Positions 27,101 through 39,149 of a DNA stretch of 64,000 nucleotides are shown here, in pieces. Numbering within the stretch: the stretch's first letter is position 1; every line of letters begins with the position of its first letter. The notes beneath the pieces were generated by a model. It was not told the DNA's origin, did not search any database, and saw only the letters and a program-made list of their open reading frames with translations. Origin of the DNA: Paramacrobiotus metropolitanus (Eukaryota; Tardigrada; Eutardigrada; Parachela; Macrobiotidae); NCBI RefSeq assembly GCF_019649055.1, contig NW_026570251.1, positions 620,001 to 684,000 of the forward strand, read 5' to 3'. The position numbers were made by a program, and so were the translations under genes.

Positions 27101-30100
27101 TTTAAAAATATTTATTTTAAAATTAATAATTGTAAAATAATATTTAATAATATTTAAAATAAATTTTTAAAAATAGCTATATTATAATATTGGCCAATTC
27201 ACATATTGCGCAGTGGCCAGCAAAATTCCCAATCAACATTTTCGCTATATCACAGTCGAATTGCAGCCTCCAGGATTTTATTCCCCTAATAATGAGCGAC
27301 ATTAAAATGGCTCATTTCGCCGGATTCTTCCCCGGTCATTCGTCCAACACGACGGGGCGCCGTCGTTTTTTCGTCGCTGAACGCAGCACACAATATAAAT
27401 GACATGCCGTTACATAGGCGGAACGACAGCGCTAAATGCCCTGGAAAACGCTCATGAAAATTGATACTGATGGGTTGATTGCGTTGTAAGACGAATGGGG
27501 CTGCTGTACATCGATAGATGCACGTCAGCGGCGAATAATACCGGGCCCTAATGGCATGGGCGCCCACCGCTGACTGCCCGATCCCGGCAGCGTTCTCCTT
27601 GTCGCTGGCCAGCCGAGCGACATGCGTTGCGCGCGCCAGGAGACCCTTTAAGCCGCTCACGACAAAATCTGTTGCTCCCCATTCCCGAGACATATTCCAG
27701 GCCCGACAATTTCCGTTTAAATTTTACTGTTTGAACATTTTTATATGAGAGAGCGGCCCACCGCTGCGTGACCGATCGCCGCCAGCCGAAAAATTCTGCA
27801 CCAAAAAGCGCGACAACAAGACGTCATTATGCGACGGAAAAAAATCTTTCACATATCGTCAACCATGAAACATATGTTTCCAAAAATACTGTACACTAGT
27901 ATATACCCACAATAAATATTTTATGCAAAAAAAACGCTACCGTATTTTCGTTACTTAAAATCTTGGCGATTGCAAGTGCCAAGATGTCTTTATATTCCCG
28001 GTATAAAATTTCAAAGTATTCATTTTTCCATCACATTATTTGCAGGACAACACGGTATTTTACAATTTATTTTGCAAGTCTATCGTTATGGTTGTTAACT
28101 TTTTCTGAACCTTGTTTCATGGAAATTCGAGAAAAAGGAAAGCGGCAAGCAAAAACCATAAAATAAGTGCTGATTCAAATCATCATTCAATGCCTGCTTA
28201 AAGAACCCACAAACGTAGTGCAATGCCACATGCTCCAAAAGTAGTCCTTCGTAATGCGTGCAAGACTGCAAGTTATCAGAAGTATCGCAATTTAAAAAAA
28301 GAAACCATTTATAAACTTTTTCCCGTTTCCCATTTTAAAGTTCGTACATTTCACAAATGAAAGCCCACTGCTGCGTGACCGATCGCCACCAGCCGAAGCA
28401 AGCTCGAGAAAGGAAACTAAACTTGAAAAGAGTGATCTTTCGAATAACGATCTTACAAATTTTCTTATATTCTGGATACCGATAAAAAAAATTAAACGGT
28501 GGTCATGCGATTTGAGAACAACCCAGAAAGACTCGACAGTTTGAGCAACCACATCACATTTCTAAAAAGACCGCTTCAGAGCCGGTAATTTCAAGGAAAC
28601 ATTTGAGGTTTTCCTCGTGTCTGACTTAGTCGGTGTTTTGTAAAAAAATGATGATAGCAGTAAAGTTTCTCGAAAAAACTAGAAACATTCACCACCGACT
28701 TCTTTTAGGCTTTCGTCGTTAAAAAAACTTTTAATAAAAAAATAAAATAAAAACTCGCTATCAATTTCTTTCGCCCTTTCGATTATATTCAAATTGTTTA
28801 CGAAAATATTTACAAGATTGTTCAGTTCAGCATCGCATGTGCCCTTGTACTACGAAAACTAGATATTCAGTAAAGCTTGGAACACGCACTAGTGAAGCAG
28901 TAGCGTAAATTCCAGTCTATTTAATTAAAAGTTCGGTAAGCTTACATTCTTCAACGCCGCTGCTTAAAAAGAAACTAAATAATTGATTTTTTAATGAAAA
29001 TCGGCACTTTGTTCTGGTAATTTCTTATGGGTCTCACAAAAAATAAATATCTTCTTATTAATTAAAATTACATCCGTTCAATTTCACTTTTCAGAAATTC
29101 TGCATTCGATTTTTTTCCAAATGGAAAATCGGATTTTTTTGCGCATAAACAATTCAAATACGAGTACAAATTATCTTCTTAAAGCAGACGCCGATAAACT
29201 CCGCAACAGTTATCTGCGCAATCGATTCGCCAGTATTCAGTGAGCGCAGCAACATCGATTTATTTGCCTTGATCATTTCCACTGGGGTGGAAGTAGCTGC
29301 TACAGCGGCGGCAGAGGAGAGAGAGTGTTGATAATCTGAAATATGTATGTTCATCCACTCATTCACCGCGAAGGACCTGGCTTTGTGCGCCCGTTCAAGC
29401 GCATCAAGTAGGCCAACACGCCGCACTGGCCGCTGCCTGTATGCACGCACTCGGCCCCCATCCACCGTTAATCGGGGGGTTTGTCCAAAAAATAAATACA
29501 CTCTCATCTGTTGGATTTGATATGCTAATTGCCCCGCCGAGTGCCGGTTCGATGCTTAACCAACAGCCAGCAACCGTAGTGCAACGGCACAGGGTAGTGG
29601 TTTCCCAAAATAAAATTCAGCTGTTAACTAAACAACTAGGCTTCATACTATAGAATACAGAATTTCAGAATTACTGTAGTGTAAAAAAATTTTTGACGAT
29701 TTCAATTTCTACGAGTAGATTCAGTTCAACACACTAACTAGTAATATCATCACAAATCTGCAAGGGCTTTCAATACAATTCTTTTTTTACTGCTCATTTA
29801 TCAACGCATGTTCTTCTGCAATCCACTCTTATAGAATTTATTTAAACAAAAATTTCAAAATTCTTACTCCAGCTAAAACCGCACTGACATGCCAAGTTCC
29901 AAAGACTAGAACTCGACCAGTAAAATTAAATGATCGTTACTGCACCATAAATCTGCACACAGTATCACTGAAATTCTTTCTGAAATTAATCAAATAGTTT
30001 TAAACTAATTTCAAAATTACTTATACAAAGTACCATAGAAAATTTTGAAGATCTAACCAAAGTAATAATTATGTAACCGTTATTCCGCTGCAAATTTACA

Positions 30101-33100
30101 TCTAATAATTGTAATAAAATTCGTTCCGTCATTGAGCATTTAACTGTGCATTTTCAGTCCGCAATCTACCATTAAATTACTAATAAAAATCCCTACACAG
30201 AAAAAAGCCATTAAATTTCCCCTTTAACGCTACACAGCTGTTGTCCGCCAACAAAACACACCACTTGTCCCCGCTCCCAGCCGCCTCCGCGCCGAGAGCA
30301 CCCCGCGCACACGTACCTATTAATCCGGGCATCATTAGCGAGATGGAGGCCGTTAATGTGATTAGCATGCGGTGATGCGCCATTAGGCCCATCCATCAGC
30401 GGCTCGTCGCGGCCACTCCACACCGCATCCTCCGCGCTGGCGTTGCCGCTCACCGCCACGGACGCTTCTTCCGGCGCATCATCGCTTTTAAAGCTGATTA
30501 AACTGTCACAGGGAACGACGACGGCGGACGCTGCCGTGGAGGCCGATGCGGAGGAACGCCGGCCGGTTTTCCGCTCGGCTACCGGCGACGACACCGTGGC
30601 CAGACGCTGGGCCACCCGCGAGGAATCCGTGCTCTGCAATGTCCGACAATAAATCCCACATTTATTATTCACACCGTCACAGTATTAACAGCAACATTAA
30701 CATTTTTAAATGAGCGATAATCGAATTTTGTTAACGGATTATTCGCAATTCTAATTCTTACAAATACTATTCCATTCGTGTTTTAACCAATAAATTGCAT
30801 TTATTAACGGATTAGTCGTTTTTGATTTTACATAACATGATAACACTAATCCAGATTCATTGGCTTTCTAATTTCTCTTTATTAATAATCCCTTTTTATT
30901 ACCGGATTAGTGGCTATTCAATTTTTTTCGATAATCATCCCACTGCCTTAACGGATTAAGCGCTATTTATTTGCCATTGAACAATAAACAATAATCTGAT
31001 TTTATGGCCACATAAGCCCACATTCATCCGAGTGGTTAATTTTAATTTACATAATTTCATGCAGATATTCAAAGAGTAATTAAAATAAAACCAACCATTC
31101 AATTTCCAAATACTATACGGGAAAAAAATTTGTACTCTAAAATTCTTGAACAAAATTAAATTTTGAAAATTATTTCCGCTCAGTTCACATTTTTCTTCTG
31201 TCGTCTAAGAATTCACTCATAAAATTACGAGCGTGTGTCTCGCAAAAGTCGGTGGATAACAAAAGTATTTCCTTTAAATTATTTCAATTTCCCATCGCGA
31301 TACATATGCAAATTCCCTCTCCCTACTCTCCCAACCCGCGGATTCGTTGCACAACCATTCCCCCCAAAATTCGATTAGCGCAACGGTCACAATGCGTTAA
31401 CGTTGCGACAGCAGCCCGGGTTGATCGAACCGCGCTCACATGACGTCGTTGCTGGCGATTGTTGACATTTTTTATCATCTATTGACACGCCAGCTGATAA
31501 AAACCCGAGTCAACACGGGGACGAGGAAAAGCGACGGGAACGGCCGGGGCCGGGTCACCTTATCGGCGCACTTATGCACGGGCGGCCAACTGGCGGAAGA
31601 GAATGCCATGGGGCAGAAATGAGAAATGCATTCGCTTCTCACTGGGCATGACAAAAACAAATAAACCAAACCGGATCATTAAGTCATCCGACCATTAACG
31701 GATTAGCCTAACGCAAGAGGAAGCCAGTTGGAAAAAAAACGCTCTCGCTCAACTACTGGGTACATTTTCCTAATCACGCACTTTGCTGTGCGTGCCGGCA
31801 GACGACAGCTGGAAAATCCGGCACAAGCAGCTGTATTTAAATATTAGAGGAAAAAGTTCCCTCTTAATTTAGTAAAACAAACTACTTTTTTTGTTGATGC
31901 AAGGCACCGTATTTAATGAGAAAATTATTCGGAAAAATGGTTCCGAATTGAATATAAAGTAATAAAGTTTCTCAATTAAATAAAAAAATTTAAAACCAAT
32001 AACACACTTCACTGAAAAAGAAGCCTGGAAATTGTTATAATAAATAAATGGGAAAATCTGATTTACGACTGTTAAGTACAACAGCATCCACAACGAAGCG
32101 ATAATTAATACTGCGGCCTAACCGGTAATTAATACCAAGTGTCGAGTCAAGCTTGTATGGTAGCGTAGTGCAGTGAGTACGCGAATGTACATCGACCTAG
32201 CGGATGCGATTTACAACAAATTACGACTATGAGTTTAAATAAAATAAATACTTTTTTTCTAAACTGAGAACCATAGACCAGATGCGAAACAAAAACAGGC
32301 ATTCATTCGTAAAATATCATCTAATAAAGTAATAAAACCATAAGCCAGCAAATTAATCATGGATTAAACCAGTAAATCAATAAAAATTAAAGAAGAAAAA
32401 ATCAAAAATGCGACTACCTAAAATAAAAGACATATTTTACAAAGGGTAGCGAAAATGATAATTTTATTTTTTAAACCCATGTGGCAATACCAAAACAATT
32501 TAAACGTCTTAATAGAATTATCATGCTACTTATAACTTATTAACAAAATTAGTTCGAAAATTTCCGGCCAATTTTTAAATTAAAAATTATTCAGATTTAA
32601 AAACTCTCGCTATTTTACTTTTGAAAATGAGCACTTACGGAGTCATCCGTGCGTATCGTAAACAACATAGCGGAGACGATAAAAATCTACCAACACACTT
32701 GCCAATAAAAATGCAAAAAGCCTTGACGACGTCTTTACTGGATAAAATGCGATACTTCTATCTCGCTCTAAGCAAAAGACGGGTTTCACTTTCCAATCAC
32801 GTTAAGGAATCTTTCAATTAAACCAGGCCGGACCGATTTGCCGAAGGATGTTCTCTTTGACATTAGAATGATTTATAGGCATCATGACTCACGAAACAAG
32901 AAAAACAAAAGGCCCTAAATTAAATGCTGACTCAAAAATTCAACGGAAGTAATATCACTGCCGCAATGAAAACGCACGAACATATTTTCCACGTGTTTGG
33001 ATAACCGTCAGCGACAACGTTTGCCAGTCCATACAGAAAATGTAAAATCAGCGGAAATTATTCGCGCACTGTCTGCCGCATTCTCGGTAATTATTTGCTT

Positions 33101-34000
33101 CAGTTTCCAATAAAAAATCCTGTTTGAAAAGACTGGGAAAAATGCTCTCACGTGCGAAGGGGAATAATCGAACGGATAAACGCTGCGTGGGCCAATCAAT
33201 CCCTGTGTAACAGCCAATAAACCGTACAGGCCGCTACAGACTAATTAGCCGCTGCCATTCACGTGCAATCTGCCATTCATAATTGCCTATTCACCAGCGT
33301 TTCCGTCAGTTAACGCGTACAAACAGATCAATTAATCGCGCTTGCTCTTTCCAATGATCAGATCGACAAAATCCATACAATTCCAAATTTTAAAAAAAAG
33401 TTGCAGATCAAAATATTTATGACAAAAACAAACATTTCAAGCCAATAAAAACATTCATAAATATAACTGGATTCAAATCGAAAATCCCTGTACGACTAAT
33501 GAGAAACTAGCTGCCACTGTACCGGTTATTCATCCCTTGCGCTTCTTTAATAATTCAAAAATGCTTTATTTTGGTTTATTTTCCTTTTCTGGATGCCTCT
33601 TCCAGAGAATCCAGACGCCTGCACTTACCACGACATCGGGACTTTTCGCAGCATTTTTCCTTCCCGTTCCGTTGCCCATCTCGCGTCCATCCTCCATATC
33701 GTCATCACTATGAAACCCATTACTGGCCTGGATATTTTCCACATCGTCAAACACCACTTTCTCCTTGTCGCCCGACGAGCAACTGCTCCCGACGGACAAC
33801 TGCGAAATCCTCCCGTTCGTATCCCCCGTCGGGGATAATTTCGGCAGACGCGCATACTCCCCACCCTTCCGCGACCAGTCCGTCGTCTGACGTTTAGCTA
33901 AACCAGGCGCGCTGATTTTATTCTGATTTTTCTTCTGCGACGACTGCAAAAACGATGGCAAATTCGGGAAACGCGATTTGGTCGTCCGGCTGCGCTCCAT
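9143..34000 (-). CDS. APBA: X11/Mint/LIN-10 adaptor (amyloid precursor-binding family A), PTB + two PDZ domains
   Basis: Nine exons: 34000-33629, 30633-30317, 25327-25110, 24389-24113, 15214-14724, 13901-13789, 12455-12273, 11064-10852, 9475-9143. All junction phases agree and give 838 residues, close to vertebrate X11 proteins. Residues 1-470 are low-complexity and acidic, with a short helical stretch ([20 protein letters not shown]) and no recognised domain. The PTB domain starts at ~473 ([20 protein letters not shown]) and runs to ~650, with [17 protein letters not shown] and [12 protein letters not shown]. It lacks the short basic insert seen in one vertebrate splice form. PDZ1 is ~660-728 ([20 protein letters not shown]) and PDZ2 is ~735-825 ([19 protein letters not shown]). 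The C-terminus PVYI is the conserved tail known to fold back onto the PDZ domains. X11 proteins couple APP-type receptors and channels to secretory and synaptic trafficking. The start is the first ATG of exon 1; a non-coding exon could lie upstream. Confidence 0.93.
9600..9730. repeat. AT-only low-complexity tract in APBA intron 8
   Basis: A run of AAATAAATAATATAAATAA-type sequence, nearly free of G and C, immediately before the 9806 repeat copy. Confidence 0.7.
9806..10347 (+). repeat. Interspersed repeat, copy 1 (~542 bp), in APBA intron 8
   Basis: It runs from CGCATCTGGTCTATGG to GATTAGGAAAATGTA. A second, inverted copy is at 31761-32286. The match covers the whole length with scattered substitutions and small indels. 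Neither copy has obvious terminal inverted repeats, an open frame or a poly-A tail, so the class is unknown (a non-autonomous transposon is likely). Both copies sit in introns of the same gene. Confidence 0.8.
12681..13428. mobile_element. Non-autonomous DNA transposon with 28 bp perfect TIRs, APBA intron 6
   Basis: The termini 12681-12708 (CAGGGTGGTCCAGCCAAGTG...) and 13401-13428 are perfect reverse complements. Inside is 690 bp without a recognisable transposase; the longest frame, 13050-13283, matches nothing I know. The left end is preceded by TA but the right end is not followed by TA, so a clean TA target duplication is not seen. CAGGG-type TIRs are common in Tc1/mariner-like elements, so the superfamily is a guess. 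Confidence 0.8.
13421..13502. repeat. 42 bp tandem duplication including the transposon right end
   Basis: The unit CCACCCTGGTTTAAAGACAG... at 13421-13462 is repeated with small changes at 13463-13502. The last 8 bases of the TIR and ~34 bp of flank are duplicated together, which may reflect an imprecise insertion or excision event. Confidence 0.7.
16298..16325. other. Perfect 10 bp hairpin in APBA intron 4
   Basis: ACCGGAGAAA and TTTCTCCGGT flank an 8-base loop. It follows a CT-rich tract. Role unknown. Confidence 0.4.
19317..19349. other. Strong hairpin in APBA intron 4 (possible structured RNA)
   Basis: CGTTGAAAAGGCC and GGCCTTTCAACG pair with a single bulge around the loop AGAAGAAA. Pairing may extend outward: AGCC with GGCT, and farther out GGACCCT (19302-19308) with AGGGTC (19371-19376). 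Overall size, about 75-80 bases, is like a pre-miRNA, but there is no evidence of expression. Confidence 0.35.
25328..30316 (-). other. APBA intron 2 (about 5 kb)
   Basis: AT-rich, with no exon recognised. It contains the short dispersed repeat at 27735-27790 and 28340-28397, and several copies of the dispersed word related to GCCATTGCACTACGA (see findings). Confidence 0.6.
27735..28397. repeat. Pair of ~60 bp direct repeats in APBA intron 2
   Basis: The word CTGCGTGACCGATCGCC with flanks occurs at 27757-27790 and 28364-28397, 607 bases apart. Only a few mismatches are seen in the core, and the match extends weakly about 30 bases upstream. Confidence 0.65.
30731..30958. promoter_or_regulatory. 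Cluster of six GGATTA/TAATCC words (candidate homeodomain enhancer)
   Basis: In 228 bases there are six copies: GGATTA at 30736, 30809, 30904 and 30953, and TAATCC at 30847 and 30886. Three lie inside the identical 11-mer TTAACGGATTA. TAATCC is the known core site of K50 homeodomains (Otx, Pitx, Goosecoid types). Located just inside APBA intron 1. Function is inferred. Confidence 0.4.
31761..32286 (-). repeat. Interspersed repeat, copy 2 (~526 bp), in APBA intron 1
   Basis: Reverse-complement copy of 9806-10347, starting TACATTTTCCTAATCACGCA and ending CCATAGACCAGATGCG. See copy 1. Confidence 0.8.
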
Positions 34001-36030
34001 GATTTTTCCCTACACACTGCAACAATCCAGGAATATCGGGGATATTTTGCACAGGCAGCGGAGAGGACTGCGGATCTCCTGTAATTAATTTGCAATTTCC
34101 AGCTGAACACGACTAGCAATTTCGCCCGTTGAAGCGCCGTTGACACGCTGCTGCGCCACTCCACATTTTTCAGCGCAATGCCGATCAGAGCAGCGGCGGC
34201 GGTGATGATGAGAGGAAAGAGACACGTAAAATGCTCATGATGATCCTTATGGATATGCTGCTGTGGCGGCGGCAAGCGGGATGAATCATTCCAGAGCGAT
34301 GAGAGTGTTGGTTACTGTTTAAAGCATCTGCAAATTCCGAATAATTGGCTTCTTTATCCAGCCAAGCCAAACCGCAAGTGCAGGCGCTCGCTATTGACAC
34401 ACGACGCTACAGAGAAATTCAACTCATGCGCTGCTTCCCAAAAACACGTTTTACCACACCCCTGAGTCCCTGACCCGAGTCAATTTAATTCATTAATTCC
34501 CGCCAATAATGAATAAAAACAATATTCGCGATTATTCTATGTCTTAAAAATAATAAACTGTGTTGAAATTAAGACAAATGCCCAGCGAAGACAGGTGCTA
34601 GAAAAAGTACAGTAACTTATTCGGCGCAACACTGACAGAATCCTGTTCGGCCAGTCGGCGCAGAGTGCAGTAAAGTGAACTTTAACCGAGTGGCACATTA
34701 TTCAGCTTACTTAACGTTATAAATCTTCCATCCTCTTTGCGCGCTCCTTTGCCGGCACATTCCCCCCGCATCGCTCTGTCTCGGCTACGGCCGGGGAAGA
34801 CGCTGGATCGATGGGAATAATGGAAAGTGATCGAGAAGCAAGTATTTGTATCCCAAGGATACGCCAAGATTACGCAGCCGCGCGTCTCTGTCTTGGCTGC
34901 GTTGGTTGACAGCGAGTGAAGAGAGTAGAGTGAGTTTGCCAGTGAAACTGCTACTCACGATCAGCAGTCCCGGCTGCACGCTGCGGCACAACCCATTCAG
35001 GCGTAGCATTCCCGATACGTAACAGAGACGCAGATAAAGGAAGCAGTGGTGTATTTGGTTGTGACTGGTACTGTACTTGTCAGTTATCACGCGCCAGCAG
35101 TACACGGATATGCCTGTATGTTGAATATTAATTTTGGAGCCGGAAACGGGAAATTGATAGAAGCTTAAAGTACTTACTTCTACGACTACTACGTACTCCT
35201 GCTATACTTCTATCGAGGCGGAGTTGTCTCCTTCGTAAGTCTGTAAAATGAAATGGTCATGGACTTGGTACGCACTGTGTGACGGTGTCAGCGTAAAAAA
35301 CAGAAAATTATTTGAACAGAATATAATTTGTCGTTAGCGCTTTGCCAAGTATCGGAAAGCCGAGCAGCCCCTGCCCTGGCGATGTAGACATACTTCTGAA
35401 GAGCACGCATACGTTATTTCGGCGCTTTCGTTTCCGGAAGTCGCTGACAATTTCCTCACTACCACTCGCGTGCGAGTTACCCGTTTCGTCTCCATTTTTC
35501 CCGGCTCGCAATCGTTCGCCGGATACGCGGTATCGCCGGTATGCTTGTACAGTCCAGCACACTACCAATACCGTGGATGAACTTAGGACGTAATGTACAG
35601 TACGAGACACACTGCGAGTATATGGTAAACTTAATTAGAGGCATATCCACACTTTAATTTACGATTAGCAAACGGTTTTCATGTGACTGGCCATTTCCGC
35701 TACGCAGTATTAACATTTCGCGGCTTTACTGGAAGACACATGAACCTACTAAATATCATAGCCATTGTGAATGTTGACTTTGTTAAGTCTGGACGTCGTT
35801 GTCGTCCTGCTGACCTACCCGTTGATCCACACAAAGGGCGCCAACGACACTGCACGTATGGACCGTGGCTCTATGGACGACAATTTCGCCAAAAAAGCAG
35901 ACATGCAAAATCCTGTAAAACCCAATCACAGAAAACGACCCACTACAGACCAGCGGAGGCAGAGAAAAACAAAAAAAACAACACACAAACACGGTACAAA
36001 CCAGGGAAACAGAAAGAACTAAGAAACCCT
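34001..36030. other. Spacer between APBA and the F-box gene; APBA promoter region expected here
   Basis: No gene recognised. Minus-strand frames at 34785-35105 and 35308-35610 are moderately long but match nothing convincingly (see rejected list). The segment just upstream of the APBA start codon (34001-34400) is GC-richer and may hold the 5' leader. Confidence 0.5.
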
Positions 36031-38586
36031 CTAAGAGCGGCATATGCGCGTCTCCACCAGAGCCTTCAGCATCGTGTTATGTGCCCAATCTTGCGGTTCC
36101 TCCACATTCCCGTCATGGCTCACTTCCCATTGCTCGGCACACTGCACCAAGCAGGCCAGCACCAGCGGCGACGCATGCTCCACGTCCACCTCCAGCAGGG
36201 CCATACTGCACTGCTCGTAGATCGGGGCACCGGCGCGGTGCACGGCATGCTGCAGCGCACACAGCGTCTGCAAGCAAAACAACCTGACGACATTCAACCG
36301 CCATGGTTGTTGTGTATTCTTGGTCCTAATAGGCTTTTTTATAGAATTAAAGTTAGTTATCTTACGTTACTCCTATGTTTTTAGAATTTCTGTGTTTTTT
36401 TGCTATTCTACTCTCAGGTTAATCGTATGATTTTTTATGTTGTCTATGCTGAGAAATATTGTTTTCTCGAATGAAAAGGAAGAAAAAAGACCTACCTCGC
36501 ACAGCCAGTCCAGCAGGAAGCGCTACTGTTTGGCCAGTGGCTGCTGGATGGCTCTCATTTCCGCCATCCAGACCGCGGCGCGCTGCTTGTCATCCGCAGC
36601 AACTGTCCACGCCACACCCGCCTCCAGAAGCTCCCACACTTGCTCCACCAACACCGCACTCGTCGGCTGAACATGAGCCACGGGAATGTTAACAGGGGTG
36701 TCCATCATGCAGTACAAACGCAGCTCCTCATCAGCGTAACCGGCGATGTCCAGCAGGTCAATGTGGCACTGCCACACCTTAATCTCTTCACATGGCAGGC
36801 GGCGCAGCGCCTCCGTAAAGTACCCCACCGAGCATCCCGTCGACGCCGCCCGGTGCGGGCACGCGTCGACGGAGAGCCGACACGTCAGACGAGGGAGGTG
36901 GACGGTGGGTACCCGGATTCCCGGGCAGTGCGCGCCCACCCCGGCCAGTTTCAGGAGGTTGTCCAGATCGCCGTTGTGAAGGACAAGACGACGGGTGGAA
37001 GAGCGACAAGCGTGGACGAGGGTGGCCAGGAGGGCGTAGTCGGTGCGTCCTCTAATGACGAGGTCGGTGGCCAGCGGCGCCGACTGCACAACGCTGGCCC
37101 AGAGAGCGCACACTGGGCGCAGACGCGTCCGCTCTGCCGTGTCCAGATGGGAAAAGACCTCCAGCAGCAGTTCCAACGGTAGATGCTGTAGTCCGTCGCC
37201 AGCGGCTGCCTCCACGGCCAAGGGCACGTCCAGCATTCGGAATATCCGCGGCAGCGCTAACTGCAGACGCGGCGCAACCTTCCGGAAGCCCTCCTGCACA
37301 CGGAGCAGTTATACTATATTGGCAGGAGATGATCTTATACAATGTACCACAGAATGTGTGTAGGCCGTAGGGTAAAAACGCGCGCTCAATATACCGAGCA
37401 AACTGCACGGTTTCAAACTTCCAAGTAATTATAACCGGACCAAGTGCATACTCCACCGTTACTGCGCATTTCTGTGAACTGCTAACGGTACAACACCCAC
37501 AGGACATCTTGGAAAGTAAGAAAAACTGGATTTCTAACAGTTTTTAAATGATTAGGCCTAAGCCCTAAAGCCAAGCATTATTTAAGCGCTGATGTGAGTT
37601 CGAATTCAGAAACCGAATTGTTATGATTTTTTGGGCGCCCCACTGCCCCTGGAGAGGGCAAGGAGTACGTTCAGCGACAGTATCGTGAATATCGATGTTC
37701 CCTTTAAGACACAGAAAGGTTCACGAAATGAAACAAACTGTCGAATAATTGTCAGGTTCGGAGAAGTGTGTTCTCTCAAAATTAAACAAACACCAACTTT
37801 CAATAATTGTGAAGATGGGACGCGCATATTTCCCGTGCAAACTCACCTGCCAACCTTCCATGCCTGTGCGCTCCACATACATCCACGGGACGCCATCATC
37901 CAACCGACGGAGAAGCTCACACGGCGGCCACGAAAGGTCGGGGCGGTACAACCACGCCTCCATCAGACACCGCTGCGTCTCCTCCGATACAGCGGCACAG
38001 GCCGCCGGCAACTGCACCCTCCCGAAGACGTACGTCTCCGGGCCGACCAAGAGCTCAGCGTAAGCGTCCCCGTAATAGCGCCGCAACTTCTCTTCCCCTG
38101 GAGGTCCGCCATTCGTCCCAGCCGCGCTGTCCCTGACCGCACTCTCGCTGGGATAGCGGATCCAGGCGGTCGGGAAGACGTGCAGGGCCCCCGCCGCCCG
38201 GCCCGCGGCGTTGTGGAGCCGCACCAGCCACGCGTCCATGCGCCAGCACCCCGCGGGACTCAACACCCGCTCCGCCCCCACCCAGGTCCAGGGTCCGTGT
38301 TGATGGGAACGCCAGATGACCTGCAGGTGCCAACACGTCTTACGGCTGCTCCACTCTCGCAGTTCGCAGGGCCTCGGCATCCGGAAGATGCGGCCGTAGG
38401 GGGCGAACTGGCGGTGCCGATCCGGGCAGAGGAAGTCGATAAAAGGCCGCCGACGCCAACGTCCACGATCCGCCCGTAATGTACGCCGTCATCCGTCCAC
38501 AAATCGACGCTACCGCAGCGGTCGTCCAGCATAACCGCATGCTCCCGCGAGATTCGCTGGAGCGATGCCAGGCTGATGGTACGGCG
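36031..38586 (-). pseudogene. F-box protein gene, broken by one frameshift and one in-frame stop
   Basis: Exons 38586-37847, 37293-36496 and 36267-36031, all joined in phase 0. The N-terminal part (start ~38532, MLDDRCGSVDLWTDDGVHYG) is a domain with a VDLWTDDGVHYGRIVDV signature, then IDFLCPDRHRQFAPYGRIFR and GPWTWVGAERVLSP. An F-box follows (LPLELLLEVFSHLDTAERTR...VCALW), then a leucine-rich region. F-box proteins recruit substrates to SCF ubiquitin ligases through Skp1. Two lesions are seen: the frame shifts by one base near 38437-38445, between VDVGVGGLL and IDFLCP, and a TAG at 36523-36525 interrupts exon 2, after which the frame stays open (RFLLDWLCE) to a good GTAGGT donor. Exon 3 (TLCALQHAVHRAGAPIYEQC...) ends at a normal stop. 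Either a young pseudogene or two sequence errors. Confidence 0.7.
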
Positions 38587-39140
38587 CTGCAACAACAATG
38601 AGACAAGTGCATCAATTCTCCAGTTTAGGAGACATCTCAGCAATACTGTACAATAAATAAAAACTACCTTGTATAATCATCATGCACAGTAAAAATAAAA
38701 GAGTAAACAGCAAACAAACATTCCGGGAAGAAAGGAAAGGGAAAGGCTGCCAGAGTTCGCGGACTGCGCAGCACTGCGTTCACGTACCTTTCCAAAATTC
38801 ATTTACGAGGAGCCAGAGAAGAAAGCAAGTTCAGAACACAGAACACTTTAAGCGCAATGTAGTCTGAATTGGAGCAATTTGAAGGAATACCGCGTAGAGA
38901 TAAAAGAAGGGTAATGCCACGCCACAAAAAAGGTAGCAAACTCGAAACTGGAAACTGGCGAGCAAGCGAGAAACAGCGCCAAATCCAAATGGAGTTTTTG
39001 CGTTGTTGCACTGAGATTGTGGAAAGCTGGCTAGGACGAAAATGGTGAGCCGATTACCGTTACACTTCGTATAGTGCGAATGCGCCTCCAGAATCCTGGC
39101 TGTCGCCTAACAGCGGGTGGCTTTGTCGCCGGCGGTGAGG
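38587..39140. other. Upstream of the F-box gene
   Basis: The TTGTTGCAG acceptor just above 38586 implies a non-coding first exon somewhere here. No exon can be assigned. Nothing else seen. Confidence 0.4.
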
Positions 39141-39149
39141 TGTGCGTAA

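Larger units (their letters stand above)
30634..33628 (-). other. APBA intron 1 (about 3 kb)
   Basis: Contains the GGATTA cluster (30731-30958), another TTAACGGATTA at 31695-31705, and the inverted repeat copy at 31761-32286. The remainder is AT-rich with no exon seen. Confidence 0.6.

Noticed and set aside
35308-35610. Minus-strand frame with SPGQGLLGFPILGKAL, resembling the proline-rich N-terminus of cytochrome P450
   Set aside because: Only a dozen residues resemble the family. No heme-binding FxxGxRxC, ExxR or other P450 segment exists nearby on that strand.
35683-36384. 233-codon plus-strand open frame
   Set aside because: Its right half is antisense to the well-supported third exon of the F-box gene, and the rest has no motif. 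It is a shadow.
36640-37182. 180-codon plus-strand frame
   Set aside because: Antisense shadow of the F-box exon 2.
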